The position numbers were made by a program, and so were the translations under genes. Positions 47,516 through 55,400 of a stretch of DNA of 64,000 nt are shown piece after piece. Numbering within the stretch: position 1 is the stretch's first letter; the number at the start of each line of letters is the position of its first letter. The stretch comes from Hydractinia symbiolongicarpus (taxonomy: Eukaryota; Cnidaria; Hydrozoa; Anthoathecata; Hydractiniidae), in NCBI RefSeq assembly GCF_029227915.1, contig NC_079882.1:20837001-20901000 (forward strand). Direction: 5' to 3'. The notes beneath the pieces were generated by a model. The model was not told where the DNA came from. It made no database searches and was given only the letters and a program-made list of their open reading frames with translations.

Positions 47516-48004
47516 ATGGCAGAGAGTTCTAGTACCAGAGAAGAATTGTTTAAAACGGATATATCCAATTCCCAACTTGATGAGCTGGTGAAATTGCGAG
47601 GCAAATTCCAAGACCTCGAGAAGGAACGCTGGAGGTCTCTGATCATATGGTCGGTTCTGGAGGGATTATCCGGAACCGCGGCCATTGCCGGCTCGATAGC
47701 GACCGCGGCGACCATTATTAGAAATTTAGGCGGTCCCCGTGGGAATTACATGCAGAATTCTGGTATGTGTCTGTTGGGCTCGGCTTCCTATGCGGTTACC
47801 AGTCAATATGTCGGAACATATCGGGAGAAACTTGACAAATTAAGAGCCGCGTATCGCGTTGTACAAAATGCCATCGATGTGTTCGATCAAACGCTACCCT
47901 GGAACACTCGGGACATCTGTAGAGCAGATTTTGAGAGTTTGTGTGATACTTATCATGAAACTCTCAAGGATCTGGATAAACTGGATATAGGTTATTTAGA
48001 GTAA
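47516..48004 (+). CDS. Hairpin-membrane protein, paralogue 1 (162 aa)
   Basis: The ATG at 47516 follows CCTAATATAATAGAA; an earlier in-frame extension overlaps the divergent gene and is rejected. The product opens MAESSSTREELFKTD and has a central pair of small-residue hydrophobic segments (SGTAAIAGSIATAATII; MCLLGSASYAVTSQYVG) between charged helices. The ending (AIDVFDQTLPWN ... ETLKDLDKLDIG) parallels the gene at 48032, so these are diverged tandem paralogues. The layout resembles proteins that insert a helical hairpin in membranes. Function is unknown. Confidence 0.7.
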   Translation: MAESSSTREELFKTDISNSQLDELVKLRGKFQDLEKERWRSLIIWSVLEGLSGTAAIAGSIATAATIIRNLGGPRGNYMQNSGMCLLGSASYAVTSQYVGTYREKLDKLRAAYRVVQNAIDVFDQTLPWNTRDICRADFESLCDTYHETLKDLDKLDIGYLE

Positions 48005-48031
48005 AGTTTTTTTCTTTGTAGTAACCACACA

Positions 48032-48619
48032 ATGGCAGAGATTTATCCGAAGCTACCCACGGCTCCCGAGTATTCGAGCGAGCAGGACAAGTTTAATACT
48101 AATACCGTGAACTCTCAACTTGGGGAGCTTAGAAAATTACGTGATAAGTTCAATACAAAATATGAGAAATATAACAAGACGCTGCACAGACTGGTGCTTT
48201 TAAATGCCAGCGCCACGGCCCTAACCGTCGCTTCGGGCATAGGTTCGGTGGTAACCGGTGCCACGCTCATCGGAATCCCCGCTTCCGTCGGATTGGGAGC
48301 CGTGGCACTGTCGGGAACCATTTTCACGGGCTCCGTCATGGCTCTGATTAAAAGATATCGAAGCAAGCTCGACAAGGTCATGAAATTATATGATGTTGCG
48401 ACATCCGCCATCGCCGTGTTTGAAAACTCCGTCTCGCGGGCTCTGAATAATGACGACATTAGTCACATTGAATTTCAAACCCTGAGCGGTATATACTACG
48501 AAGCTCTGGGCAAGATGACGAAAACCGACAGAAAGATGGAGAGCGAAACTCGCAGCCAGTTTGAAAAAAGTCTAATGGACGAGGTTCAAAGCCTCAGAAG
48601 GACCGTAAATCAAGGTTAG
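48032..48619 (+). CDS. Hairpin-membrane protein, paralogue 2 (195 aa)
   Basis: Starts MAEIYPKLPTAPEYSSEQDK, 27 bp after paralogue 1. The core consists of a charged helix (LRKLRDKFNTKYEKYNKTL) and two Gly/Ala-rich hydrophobic segments (ALTVASGIGSVVTGATLIG; GLGAVALSGTIFTGSVMAL). It then has the shared YRSKLDKVMKLYDVATSAIA region and a longer charged tail. The PTAPEYSS N-terminus is a type I associate with cnidarian Polinton proteins. A role in membrane modification during particle assembly or exit is possible but not shown. Confidence 0.7.
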   Translation: MAEIYPKLPTAPEYSSEQDKFNTNTVNSQLGELRKLRDKFNTKYEKYNKTLHRLVLLNASATALTVASGIGSVVTGATLIGIPASVGLGAVALSGTIFTGSVMALIKRYRSKLDKVMKLYDVATSAIAVFENSVSRALNNDDISHIEFQTLSGIYYEALGKMTKTDRKMESETRSQFEKSLMDEVQSLRRTVNQG

Positions 48620-48657
48620 TGATGTGCGCATGTACACCGCTCGCATATTTCGTGTGG

Positions 48658-48682
48658 TACGATAAAAGTGCTTAAAGTTTTT
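48658..48682 (+). promoter_or_regulatory. Promoter-like block before SAP-like gene 1
   Basis: TACGATAAAAGTGCTTAAAG followed by five T lies about 25 bp before the ATG at 48707. The identical block precedes the paralogous gene at 51096 (51049-51073), while the sequence between block and ATG has diverged. That pattern points to a conserved regulatory element. Confidence 0.55.
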
Positions 48683-48706
48683 AGCCGTACATGTATATGC
48701 CATAAT

Positions 48707-48976
48707 ATGTCGGACATGAATACCACGCCGGACTACAAATTGATGAAACTTCGAGAGTTGCGAGAGATTGCCAAAGCTCGTGGGGTGAAGTATATTTGCG
48801 CGATGAAAAAGGCCAGGCTGATTGAGGTGATTGAGAAGAATGATCTGGATCCGTCATACACCATAGATCCGGATACCAAGCGGGGATGGTATGGATACTG
48901 TACCGGCTGGAGGGAGAAAAACAGGGAGGCGTACCTGAAATGTCAAAAACGTTATAACGACAAGAGATCTAAGTGA
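48707..48976 (+). CDS. Small SAP-like protein 1 (89 aa)
   Basis: The start MSDMNTTPDYKLMKLRELRE is chosen because it is shared exactly in position with the paralogue at 51096. Residues about 12-44 form a helix-turn-helix pattern like SAP/Rho-N domains (LRELREIAKARGVKYICAMK then LIEVIEK), which bind nucleic acid. A Lys/Arg/Tyr-rich tail (AYLKCQKRYNDKRSK) follows. It probably binds DNA or RNA of the element. A family 1 dyad lies 11 bp beyond the stop. Confidence 0.75.
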   Translation: MSDMNTTPDYKLMKLRELREIAKARGVKYICAMKKARLIEVIEKNDLDPSYTIDPDTKRGWYGYCTGWREKNREAYLKCQKRYNDKRSK

Positions 48977-48987
48977 TTGTGCGCATT

Positions 48988-49011
48988 TTTGTTACTCGTA
49001 CGGGTAACAAA
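48988..49011. terminator. Dyad after SAP-like gene 1, family 1 (TTTGTTACTCG)
   Basis: TTTGTTACTCG, TA and CGGGTAACAAA form an 11-bp arm pair with one T-G wobble. It is also the outer end of the left arm of the RING inverted duplication. Confidence 0.5.
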
Positions 49012-49015
49012 TATC

Positions 49016-49122
49016 GGTGGGTGGAGATATCCATGGCGTGCGGGTCGCTAACCTCAAATACGATCTATAAAAATTGGAATAAAAATTCCTATATCGTATA
49101 TCATATCATATCATATCCAACC
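49016..49122 (+). promoter_or_regulatory. Promoter region of RING gene 1
   Basis: Contains CAAATACGATCTATAAAAAT, with a TATA-like box about 50 bp before the ATG, and repeated CATAT units next to the start. The same sequence, inverted, precedes RING gene 2 (52134-52240), so the promoter is conserved although the N-terminal coding regions are not. Confidence 0.55.
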
Positions 49123-49857
49123 ATGACGTCGAGATTTACAGATGACGAAAACCGACAGTTCCTCGAAAGATTCGGCTCCTGGGCGGACGAATATTTCGGC
49201 CGCACAATAGACCCATGCCTGAATTCCGCATCCAGCAGATCTTGTTGCGAAGAATTACTGAACATGGTCGAAATATTGGAACTACAATATGATGACTTTG
49301 AGGGGATCGGTCCGGACTCTGATCATAAATCCTATGATGATATTATAGAACACGTAAAAGCTCGAAGTGTCTTACGCACCGGAGGAGTCGGACTCGGATA
49401 CTATGGAACTCCCATAATAGAAGCGCGCGTCTATGCAGTCGCCACGGGTCCGTATGAAATATGGACATATATGGACATAGATGATGTCGAGGAGTATGAC
49501 GATGAGGAGGAAGAGGAGGAAGAGGAAGAGGAGTACAACGATGAGGAGGAAGAGGAAGAGGAGTACAACGATGAGGAGGAAGAGGAGGAAGAAGAAGAAG
49601 AGGAGTACTACGGTGAGAAGAGGACGACGAGGACAAGAGCTCTGATTGATCGTGATTTTTTTAGTGATGACGATGATGACCTAGAGGACGAGGACAAATG
49701 CATAATTTGTCTTTCTAAAAGAAAGAGCGCAACCTTTGTTCATGGTAGAATGGGACATTGCTGCTGCTGTTTATCGTGCGCATATAAATTGGAAAAGGGG
49801 GAAGATAATTGTCCCGTGTGTCGAGCGCCAATAGATTTTGTCATTAGACAATATTAA
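49123..49857 (+). CDS. RING-finger protein 1, putative E3 ubiquitin ligase (244 aa)
   Basis: The ATG at 49123 (MTSRFTDDENRQFLERF) sits at the same point as the paralogue's start relative to the shared promoter. The N-terminal 120 residues have no domain I recognise. A Glu/Asp-rich run with YNDEEEE units (about 49495-49612) follows. Then come a shared segment RTTRTRALIDRDFF and a C-terminal C3HC4-type RING (CIICLSKRKS, GHCCCCLSCA, NCPVCRAPID). MDM2/IAP-like terminal RINGs act as E3 ligases with host E2 enzymes. It could redirect host ubiquitin during element replication. The RING half is nearly identical to that at 51417-52133. Confidence 0.85.
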   Translation: MTSRFTDDENRQFLERFGSWADEYFGRTIDPCLNSASSRSCCEELLNMVEILELQYDDFEGIGPDSDHKSYDDIIEHVKARSVLRTGGVGLGYYGTPIIEARVYAVATGPYEIWTYMDIDDVEEYDDEEEEEEEEEEYNDEEEEEEEYNDEEEEEEEEEEEYYGEKRTTRTRALIDRDFFSDDDDDLEDEDKCIICLSKRKSATFVHGRMGHCCCCLSCAYKLEKGEDNCPVCRAPIDFVIRQY

Positions 49858-49873
49858 ACATGAATTCCCGATA

Positions 49874-49897
49874 TTTGTTACCCGTCCGAGTAACAAA
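49874..49897. terminator. Dyad after RING gene 1, family 1 (TTTGTTACCCG)
   Basis: TTTGTTACCCG, TC and CGAGTAACAAA lie 17 bp beyond the RING 1 stop. It is the inverted copy of the dyad at 51377-51400, and the flanks (GAATTCCCGATA) also match. Confidence 0.5.
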
Positions 49898-49978
49898 AAT
49901 CCCGAGGTGTCGATGGATACCCAAGACTGAGTCATAGCGGCCCTATCTGCCGACCACCCTGCGCGATCCCCGGCATCA

Positions 49979-50003
49979 TCTTTACCAGAAACAGGTAAAG
50001 ATA
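49979..50003. terminator. Dyad after the integrase gene, family 2 (ATCTTTACC...GGTAAAGAT)
   Basis: ATCTTTACC, a 7-nt loop and GGTAAAGAT give a 9-bp perfect stem 13 bp beyond the integrase stop (minus strand). The other copy of this family ends the outermost left gene (39808-39832). Confidence 0.5.
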
Positions 50004-50016
50004 TCGTCCCCTTTTT

Positions 50017-51000
50017 TCACCAACCTTGCACATAATCAGGAGGTAAATCTGTATCTTCAGGTATTACCATCAATTCCTCTTTTACAAAAGCCCGTCCGGG
50101 TCCGTCTTGAACATAGTACATTACACGGTTACCAGGTTGCGCTATTACCTCACGCAATCTATATGTGTTTTTCGACCATATTCTATCGGTTGCCCGTCTC
50201 CGCCCATCATCATGCTCTTCACCAGGTTGTAGTAGATATCTATACAAGCCATCCTTAGGTAATTCTACTTCAGGTGGATAGCTCTCTTGATTAACAAGAG
50301 GCACCTCTTTCATTATAATAGCATCTTTTGGCTTCATATCAATCATCTGCGTCTTTGTATCGTTTAGCCTATCAATCAGTTTATACAGATGCTTAACCCA
50401 TGTAGATGATACCTTTTCCGAATCATTCAGTTCTTGAGCATCTTGTATTTTGAATAAATTTTCCGCAAGTATCTTGTTCAACGCCTCAACAAAAGCTGTG
50501 TGCGTATGCTTATATTTTGTAGTCGCCCTTTTAATTTCAACCTTATGCTTCTCCAACAGCTTTGTCACATCTGCTTTGAATTCTGAACCGTTATCACATT
50601 GGAAAGTTTTCGGATAAGTTAATGGTCCTGCCTTGTAGATGTCTTCAATCATAGCGGCAACCTCTTTGGCTTTCTTAGTCCTCAAAGGTCTGGCTACTTT
50701 GTATCTGGAAGCAGCATCGATTCCCGACAAAATGTACTTATATTTATTACCATACAGTATGTCACCGGGCATGTACAATAAATCGAATTGATGTAAATCA
50801 TTAGGGGTGGTAACTTCATAATGTGGTCTTTCAACATGTTTTGGGGCGGGTAAATGTACTTGCCAAAATGCTTGTTTTGATAGCCACTTCTTAATCTCCT
50901 TTGGTCTGAAACCGAATCCTCTTAAGCTCTGAACAGCCTTTTGTCCTTTCCATAAATTTTGAGGTTGATAGTAAGTCTCTTGAAGTTTAGAGTTTGACAT
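50017..51000 (-). CDS. int: Polinton integrase, retroviral (RVE) type DD35E (327 aa)
   Basis: The integrase catalytic core is clear: first Asp in HQFDLLYMPGD (D73), second in FQCDNGSEF (D136) and Glu in FVEALNK (E172), with 35 residues between the last two. An N-terminal helical region (about residues 1-60) precedes the core. A C-terminal SH3/chromo-like segment (TYRLREVIAQ, FVKEELMVIPED) follows it. The length is typical of Polintons. It would join element ends to a target with a 6-bp stagger, matching the duplication seen here. The start at complement 50998-51000 faces the SAP-like gene 2 across about 95 bp of shared upstream DNA. Confidence 0.93.
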   Translation of the reverse strand: MSNSKLQETYYQPQNLWKGQKAVQSLRGFGFRPKEIKKWLSKQAFWQVHLPAPKHVERPHYEVTTPNDLHQFDLLYMPGDILYGNKYKYILSGIDAASRYKVARPLRTKKAKEVAAMIEDIYKAGPLTYPKTFQCDNGSEFKADVTKLLEKHKVEIKRATTKYKHTHTAFVEALNKILAENLFKIQDAQELNDSEKVSSTWVKHLYKLIDRLNDTKTQMIDMKPKDAIIMKEVPLVNQESYPPEVELPKDGLYRYLLQPGEEHDDGRRRATDRIWSKNTYRLREVIAQPGNRVMYYVQDGPGRAFVKEELMVIPEDTDLPPDYVQGW

Positions 51001-51048
51001 GTTTTATTTATGCACACCTTTATTTATCTCCTTTTTGTTATGATGTTG

Positions 51049-51073
51049 TACGATAAAAGTGCTTAAAGTTTTT
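51049..51073 (+). promoter_or_regulatory. Promoter-like block before SAP-like gene 2
   Basis: Identical to the block at 48658-48682 (TACGATAAAAGTGCTTAAAG plus T run), 22 bp before the ATG at 51096. Confidence 0.55.
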
Positions 51074-51095
51074 ATATGTATATGTATATGCGTAT

Positions 51096-51365
51096 ATGTC
51101 GGACATGAATACCACACCAGACTACAAATTGATGAAACTGCGAGAGTTGCAAGAGGTTGCTAAATCCCGCGGAATTAAGTATATCGTGGGTATGAGAAAG
51201 GCTAAACTGGTTGAGGTGATTGAGAAGAATGATCTCGACCCATCCTACACCATCGATCCGGATACCAAACGACAACGGTACGGATACTATTCAAGGTGGA
51301 GGACGAAAAACAGGGAGGCATATCTAAAAGCTCAAAAACGTTATAACGACAAAAGATCCAAGTGA
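51096..51365 (+). CDS. Small SAP-like protein 2 (89 aa)
   Basis: Same length as SAP-like protein 1 and closely similar throughout, differing by scattered substitutions (for example EVAKSRGIKYIVGMRKAK in place of EIAKARGVKYICAMKKAR). The helix-turn-helix core at residues 12-44 and the basic tail are retained. It is a direct (not inverted) duplicate of 48707-48976 together with promoter and downstream dyad. It converges on RING gene 2. Confidence 0.75.
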   Translation: MSDMNTTPDYKLMKLRELQEVAKSRGIKYIVGMRKAKLVEVIEKNDLDPSYTIDPDTKRQRYGYYSRWRTKNREAYLKAQKRYNDKRSK

Positions 51366-51376
51366 TTGTGCGCATT

Positions 51377-51400
51377 TTTGTTACTCGGACGGGTAACAAA
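51377..51400. terminator. Dyad between convergent SAP 2 and RING 2, family 1
   Basis: TTTGTTACTCG, GA and CGGGTAACAAA lie 11 bp after the SAP 2 stop and 16 bp after the RING 2 stop (minus strand), so one dyad serves both ends. Confidence 0.55.
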
Positions 51401-51416
51401 TATCGGGAATTCATGT

Positions 51417-52133
51417 TTAATATTGTCTAATGACAAAATCTATTGGCGCTCGACACACGGGACAATTATCTTCCCCCTTTTCCAATATAGATGCACACGA
51501 TAAACAGCAGCAGCAATGTCCCATTCTACCATGAACAAAGGTTGCGCTCTTTCTTTTAGAAAGACAAATGATACATCTATCATCTTCATCTAGGTCATCA
51601 TCGTCATCACTAAAAAAATCACGATCAATCAGCGCTCTTGTCCTCGTCGTCCTCTTCTCATCATCGTCCTCATCTTCATCAATGTCAAGCTGTGCTGGTA
51701 CCGATCCAGGTGCCGGTTGTTGAAATGGAGGTGGTCTGGTGGGTCCGGGCTCATTATAATGAGTATGATCTATTGATAATAATAATTGGATAAGCTCGTC
51801 CCTTCTTAGATGCGAGTATCTAGATGCGCCGAGGAAACCCGCTCGGTTTCGTAAATCACGGACCGTGAAAAGACTAAAGTCATCAATATATTCTCTACTG
51901 TAGGTGGGTGGTGTCGGTCTAGGTGTCGGAACACTCTCGATTGCTATCCGGCGGGAATAATGCGATAGATCTATTGATAATAATAATCTGATAAGCTCAG
52001 CCCTTCTGAGCCGCGAGTATCCATGTAGGCCAAGGTACCTCGCTCTGGCTCTTAAATCAGGGAGTGTGAAAAGACTAAAGTCATCAATATATTCTCTGCT
52101 GTAGGTGAGGGCGCGTACGATCGGTGAAGACAT
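51417..52133 (-). CDS. RING-finger protein 2 with two SAP-like repeats (238 aa)
   Basis: The start at complement 52131-52133 (MSSPIVRALTYSREYIDD) follows the shared promoter. Two tandem repeats each read YSREYIDDFSLFT, then a SAP-like helix pair (LRARARYLGLHGYSRLRRAE; LRNRAGFLGASRYSHLRRDE). A Pro-rich linker, a short acidic run, the shared RTTRTRALIDRDFF segment and a C3HC4 RING nearly identical to RING 1 follow. SAP plus RING is a known combination in nuclear ubiquitin/SUMO ligases, so a DNA- or chromatin-tethered E3 is plausible. Confidence 0.85.
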   Translation of the reverse strand: MSSPIVRALTYSREYIDDFSLFTLPDLRARARYLGLHGYSRLRRAELIRLLLSIDLSHYSRRIAIESVPTPRPTPPTYSREYIDDFSLFTVRDLRNRAGFLGASRYSHLRRDELIQLLLSIDHTHYNEPGPTRPPPFQQPAPGSVPAQLDIDEDEDDDEKRTTRTRALIDRDFFSDDDDDLDEDDRCIICLSKRKSATFVHGRMGHCCCCLSCASILEKGEDNCPVCRAPIDFVIRQY

Positions 52134-52457
52134 GGTTGGATATGATATGATATGATATACGATATAGGAATCTTTAATCCAATTTTTATAGATCGTATTT
52201 GAGGTTGGCGATTCGCACGCCATGGATATCTCCGCGAATTCCTGGCCTTTGTTACTCGGACGGGTAACAAAAAATCCCGTGGTGTCGATGTATACTCACC
52301 CACGGTGGATCGGCACTCTGTGTGTTTTAGCGTGTTTTACTACAATTTTAGCACGGTGTGGCAACCACAAACTAGGACACTCATGACCCTCCAACACGGT
52401 TTACGATTTTTTTAAAAAAAGGGTTAAAGATTCTGTATTCGTATATCATACGCAAGC
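52134..52457. promoter_or_regulatory. Divergent upstream region of RING 2 and the polymerase, with an isolated dyad
   Basis: 52134-52240 is the inverted copy of the RING 1 promoter. A family 1 dyad at 52248-52271 lies between divergent starts, unlike the other dyads, and is explained as the end of the duplicated arm. Before the polymerase ATG a TTTTTTTAAAAAAAGGGTTAAA stretch (here described in part) and CGTATATCATACG are seen; the latter resembles the start-proximal CGTATATCATA of the RING genes. Confidence 0.45.
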
Positions 52458-55400
52458 ATGACTTCGAGAAATACCTTTGCTGAATTAAGAAAACTCGCTA
52501 AGGAACGCGGCCTACATGGCTACGCAAAGCTCAGAAAGGCCGAGATTATCGAATTATTGGGGCCAACTACCGTTTCAGCACCGGTTAGACCGGTACCCAT
52601 GCCGAGACCCTCGAGACCCGTACCGGTGTCGAGACCTAGACCGAGACCGAGACCGAGACCGGCACCTAGACCGGTGTCGAGACCGATACCGGCACCTAGA
52701 TACACCGGACCGCCTAGACTCTACAGCCCTTTACCAACATCTAGACCCACCATACATGTACCACCCACATCAATCAAATCTCTGGGGAGTTTTCTAGGAT
52801 CCGATGGATCTGTACCCATACCAACACCGAGACCGAGACCTAGACCATTTAGATCTGGCTCTGACATGGATATTTTTGAGCAGGAAGAAATGGCTAAAAC
52901 CAGACCTATAGTGAAAAGCAAGTTGATTGAATGGAGAGACTGGTTGACGAAACATGTACCTAAGACTATTAAGGATAAAACAACAAAAGCTTTCAAAGCC
53001 ATGAAGGATAAGATCATGGGTTTGTATAAAAAGGGCAGTGGAGAGGAAGAGGTGGAAGAGGTGAAAGAGGAAAACCCCTATACCCCCATTGAGGAGGCGT
53101 TTGACCGTTCATACAAACGTTTCAAGATAAACTCGGATGGTAAGAAGAGGAATGTCAAGGTCTTTCTCAAACAGCTTAAGCCTATCGTTAAGAGGTTGAT
53201 GAAGGAAGTGCTCAGGCAGAAGAAGTCGCTGAAGACTCAGGCTACACTGTGGGTGAAATGGGTAAAGGAGGACACCGGCTCGACCGATGCCCCACGTGTA
53301 TATGTTGACAAAGCGTTCAATAGCTATATGGAGGTATTACATTCCGACGATGACATTTCTAATGTTTTTGATCGGATCCGTAATAAGATAATCGAGCAGA
53401 TTGAAAACCCTGCTCTACCCGCCAGTGGGTTCACAATCGATAAAATCTTGCATATGCATGTGGACTTTCATAAGCTAAAATTAACGAGAGGTAGTTCTTA
53501 CTTACCGCTACCCAAGAATTTCAGTGGAAAGCGATCTGTGATTAACCCACATAACGAGGATGAAGAATGCTTCAAATGGGCCGTTATCGCTGCTCTCAAT
53601 CATGATAAGATTGATAATCATCCTGAACGAATCTCAAACCTTAAGAAGTTTGAAGACAAGTGCAATTGGGGTGGTCTAACTTTCCCAATGGCTCTAAACA
53701 AGATAGATTTATTTGAGAGAAGGAACCCTGATATCGCCGTGCATGTTTTGACAAAAGATGACATAGAGGGTGTCTATATGTGTCGAAAGTCGAAGCATCT
53801 TGACCGGGATGAGACGGTTGTTTTGTTTTTACTGTGTGAAGGGGATAAGAGGCATTATATCGCTGTTAAGAACCTGAGCGGTGCCCTGAGCAAGGCCAAC
53901 TCAAAGCATGAACATAAAGAGCATTATTGCTTGAATTGTCTCTCTGGTTTTCCAAGCGAACGGAAAAGGGATGAGCACTTTGAGTATTGTAAGAATAACG
54001 ATGCCGTTAATATTCAACTCCCTAAGGAGGGTAGCACCTTAACCTTCACCCACGGTCAGTACCAGCTCAAAGCCCCATTCATCATGTATGCCGATTTTGA
54101 AGCTTTTACAAAACCTGAAGAGATAGAGTGTGGATCGTCCACCGAAAAAGTTGGTAAACATATCCCCACCGGATTCTGTTGTTATAGTAAATATGCTCAT
54201 GGTGAAGTTTTGGACCCTCTGAAGCTTTACCGTGGTGATGACTGTGTTCCGCGCTTTGTGGATCATGTGGTTTCCGAGGCGAAAAGGTTATACAACATGT
54301 TTCCACAACTTGGTATGCAAGATCTAACCGATGAAGAACTTGATGGATATGAAAATTCCACCAACTGCCACATCTGTATGAGAGAATTTGGTGATGATGA
54401 CATCAAGGTCAGGGATCACTGTCATTTTACCGGAAAGTTTCGTGGATCGGCACACATGGAATGTAATCTCCGTTACAAGGTGCCTAATTATATTCCGGTT
54501 GTCTTCCATAATCTGAGCGGATATGATGCGCATCTATTTATCAAAGAGCTTGCGAAGAAGTATGGAGAAGGTGGTATGAGTGTAATCGCTGAAAATAAAG
54601 AGAAATATATCTCTTTCTCTACCGATGTTAAGGTTGGTGAATACACCAACAAAAATGGTGAGACCAAAGACAAAAAGATAAAGCTGAGATTCATCGATTC
54701 ATTTAGATTTATGTCAAGAGGATTAGGTTCCTTGGCTGACAATCTATCCGATGATCAGTGTAAAAACCTTAGAAAATTCTTCAATGATGAGCAATTCAAC
54801 ATAATGAGAAGGAAGGGTGTATACCCATATGAGTATGTTGATTCATTCGATAGGTTTAATGAAACCAGGCTTCCTTCGAAAGATGACTTTTATAGCAAGT
54901 TGAACATGAATGGTATCAGCGATGCTGATTATGCGCATGCCCAGAAGGTGTGGAAGGACATGAAAGTTGAAAATATGGGCGTTTATCATGATATCTATCT
55001 CAAGACGGATGTTCTGCTTCTGAGTGATGTGTTTGAGACATTCAGAGAGACATGTTTGAGAAACTATAAACTAGATCCCGCTCATTTTTACACGGCCCCC
55101 GGATTAGCTTGGCAGGCATGCCTGAAAAAGACAGATGTTGAGCTGGATTTGTTGTCAGATATGGATATGTTACTGTTTGTGGAGATGGGTATTAGGGGCG
55201 GTCTCTGTCAGGCCGTTCACAGACACGCGAAGGCAAATAATCCATATATGGGCGATATGTATAATACTTCAGAAGATACAACCTATCTACAGTATCTTGA
55301 TGCTAACAATCTGTATGGATGGGCTATGATACAGAAGATGCCCACCGGGGGGTTTGAGTGGGATGATTCCGGTAAATTTACACCCGAACTCATTTCAGAG

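Noticed and set aside
49343-49636. Antisense Ser/Pro/His-rich open frame opposite RING 1
   Set aside because: It is the complement of the GAGGAAGAG acidic repeat, which is stop-free by composition.
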